Assembly: GCA_017354595.1 (NCBI GenBank)
Contig: JAFMQQ010000283.1
Location: forward strand, 1 to 5,018
Direction: 5' to 3'
Source of the DNA: Micromonosporaceae bacterium
GTDB taxonomy: Bacteria > Actinomycetota > Actinomycetes > Mycobacteriales > Micromonosporaceae
DNA: 5,018 bases
A model generated the notes under the pieces. It was not told where the DNA came from and did not search any database. It worked only from the letters and a program-made list of their open reading frames with translations. Positions 4,497 through 5,018 of the stretch are shown one piece after another (the first letter of the stretch is position 1; the number at the start of each line of letters is the position of its first letter). Position numbers and translations under genes: made by a program.

Positions 4497-5018
4497 ATGG
4501 CCAAGCGGGACGGGCGCCCCGAGGAGCGCCGGCGCCCGAGCGGGCCGGCCTGGGCGACCGTGCCGACCACCCAGTGGCGGGTCGTCCCAGGCGAGCCTGG
4601 CGACCCGGCCGGGGAGGACGACGCCATCGAGGTACCCGCGCACGTCGCGATGCGCCGGGGGCGGAACGAGACGGAGGGCGCGTCACCGGTGAGCCCAGCG
4701 GTGGTCCCACACAGCGCACCCCGGGAGGGCGCGTCCACGCCAGGAAACCCGCCCCGGGACGGTCGGGGTACGGCGCGGCCGGTAGCGCCGCGCGGCCGGT
4801 ATCCGGATGACGGGCGAGGCGGATCCGGGTCCACATTGGACGCGGTGTCGCAGGAGCTCGGGTACACGTTGCCCGCGCCCGGGCTCGGCTCAGTGCGCGG
4901 CCCGGGGTCAGCGGCCACCCGGCCGTTCCCGTCCCGGGCGCCACGCCCCGGCATGCCGGGTACCAGGGGCTGGACCCGGGCCGACCTGCCGGCCGCGCTG
5001 ACCGCGCCGACCCCGCCC
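4497..5018 (+). CDS. Pro/Gly/Arg-rich hypothetical protein, N-terminal part (runs off the window)
   Basis: The frame opens at ATG 4497 and has no stop before the window end, giving 174 visible residues beginning MAKRDGRPEERRRPSGPAWA. The start is well supported: a strong Shine-Dalgarno, an in-frame TGA just upstream at 4488-4490, and about 88 percent G/C at third codon positions by my count. By my count Pro, Gly and Arg make up 76 of the 174 residues. No signal peptide, membrane helix or recognised fold is visible, so this is probably a disordered cytoplasmic N-terminus. Less biased islands are TTQWRVVP (24-31), LDAVSQELGYTLP (114-126) and GWTRADLPAAL (158-168). I do not recognise the protein. 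A folded domain may lie beyond the edge. It is divergent from the lipoprotein and small membrane ORF. Confidence 0.7.
   Translation, partial: MAKRDGRPEERRRPSGPAWATVPTTQWRVVPGEPGDPAGEDDAIEVPAHVAMRRGRNETEGASPVSPAVVPHSAPREGASTPGNPPRDGRGTARPVAPRGRYPDDGRGGSGSTLDAVSQELGYTLPAPGLGSVRGPGSAATRPFPSRAPRPGMPGTRGWTRADLPAALTAPTPP
4829..4841. repeat. 13-bp palindrome copy 5 (one mismatch)
   Basis: GTCCACATTGGAC differs from GTCCACWGTGGAC only at position 8. In the right-edge gene it reads Ser-Thr-Leu-Asp with uncommon codons ACA and TTG, in an otherwise strongly G/C-ending codon context. Confidence 0.55.

Noticed and set aside
4097..4954. 285-codon minus-strand frame running from 4954 into the small membrane ORF
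   Set aside because: The part from about 4954 to 4430 is opposite the better supported gene at 4497 and shows no domain. Only the segments 4218-4360 and 4097-4213 look meaningful.
1..5018. Search by eye for tRNA, rRNA, CRISPR, insertion sequence ends, toxin-antitoxin pairs or biosynthetic cluster genes
   Set aside because: No such signature is visible. The content is housekeeping-type hypothetical genes, one glycosidase and one decayed transporter fragment.

Overview
The window is very GC-rich DNA with strong G/C preference at third codon positions. It carries a DUF3043 membrane protein, a gene family restricted to actinobacteria. Together with the style of the lipoprotein and the ABC-2 permease remnant, this suggests an actinomycete, most likely of the Micromonosporaceae type (Micromonospora, Salinispora, Actinoplanes). 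The family-level placement is inference.

Layout, left to right. Positions 1-90 hold a GC-rich tandem repeat, a hairpin and a probable -10 element that would start a leaderless transcript on the GTG at 91. Positions 91-780 (+) encode the DUF3043 two-helix membrane protein. A 147-bp gap (781-927) holds a possible stem-loop and then a strong Shine-Dalgarno. Positions 928-3546 (+) encode a complete cytoplasmic GH2 beta-mannosidase with both catalytic glutamates and an acidic low-complexity insert. It meets, tail to tail with only 4 bp between, a minus-strand lipoprotein gene (3551-4090). Upstream of the lipoprotein on the same strand are a 38-codon membrane ORF (4097-4213) and a decayed N-terminal fragment of an ABC-2 type permease (about 4218-4360), readable only across a one-base frameshift. 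A plus-strand gene then starts at 4497 behind a near-perfect Shine-Dalgarno and stays open to the right edge; its visible 174 residues look disordered.

The genes do not form an obvious pathway. The mannosidase has no sugar transporter or regulator next to it here, the DUF3043 gene is a conserved single-gene unit, and the lipoprotein belongs to a family I cannot assign a function. I see no CRISPR array, RNA gene, intact mobile element or defence system. The most unusual signal is at motif level: a 13-bp palindrome GTCCACWGTGGAC occurs twice exactly and three times with one or two mismatches, and GGTACC occurs 11 times, largely through the otherwise avoided valine codon GTA. Both look like context-dependent sequence selection rather than protein constraint.
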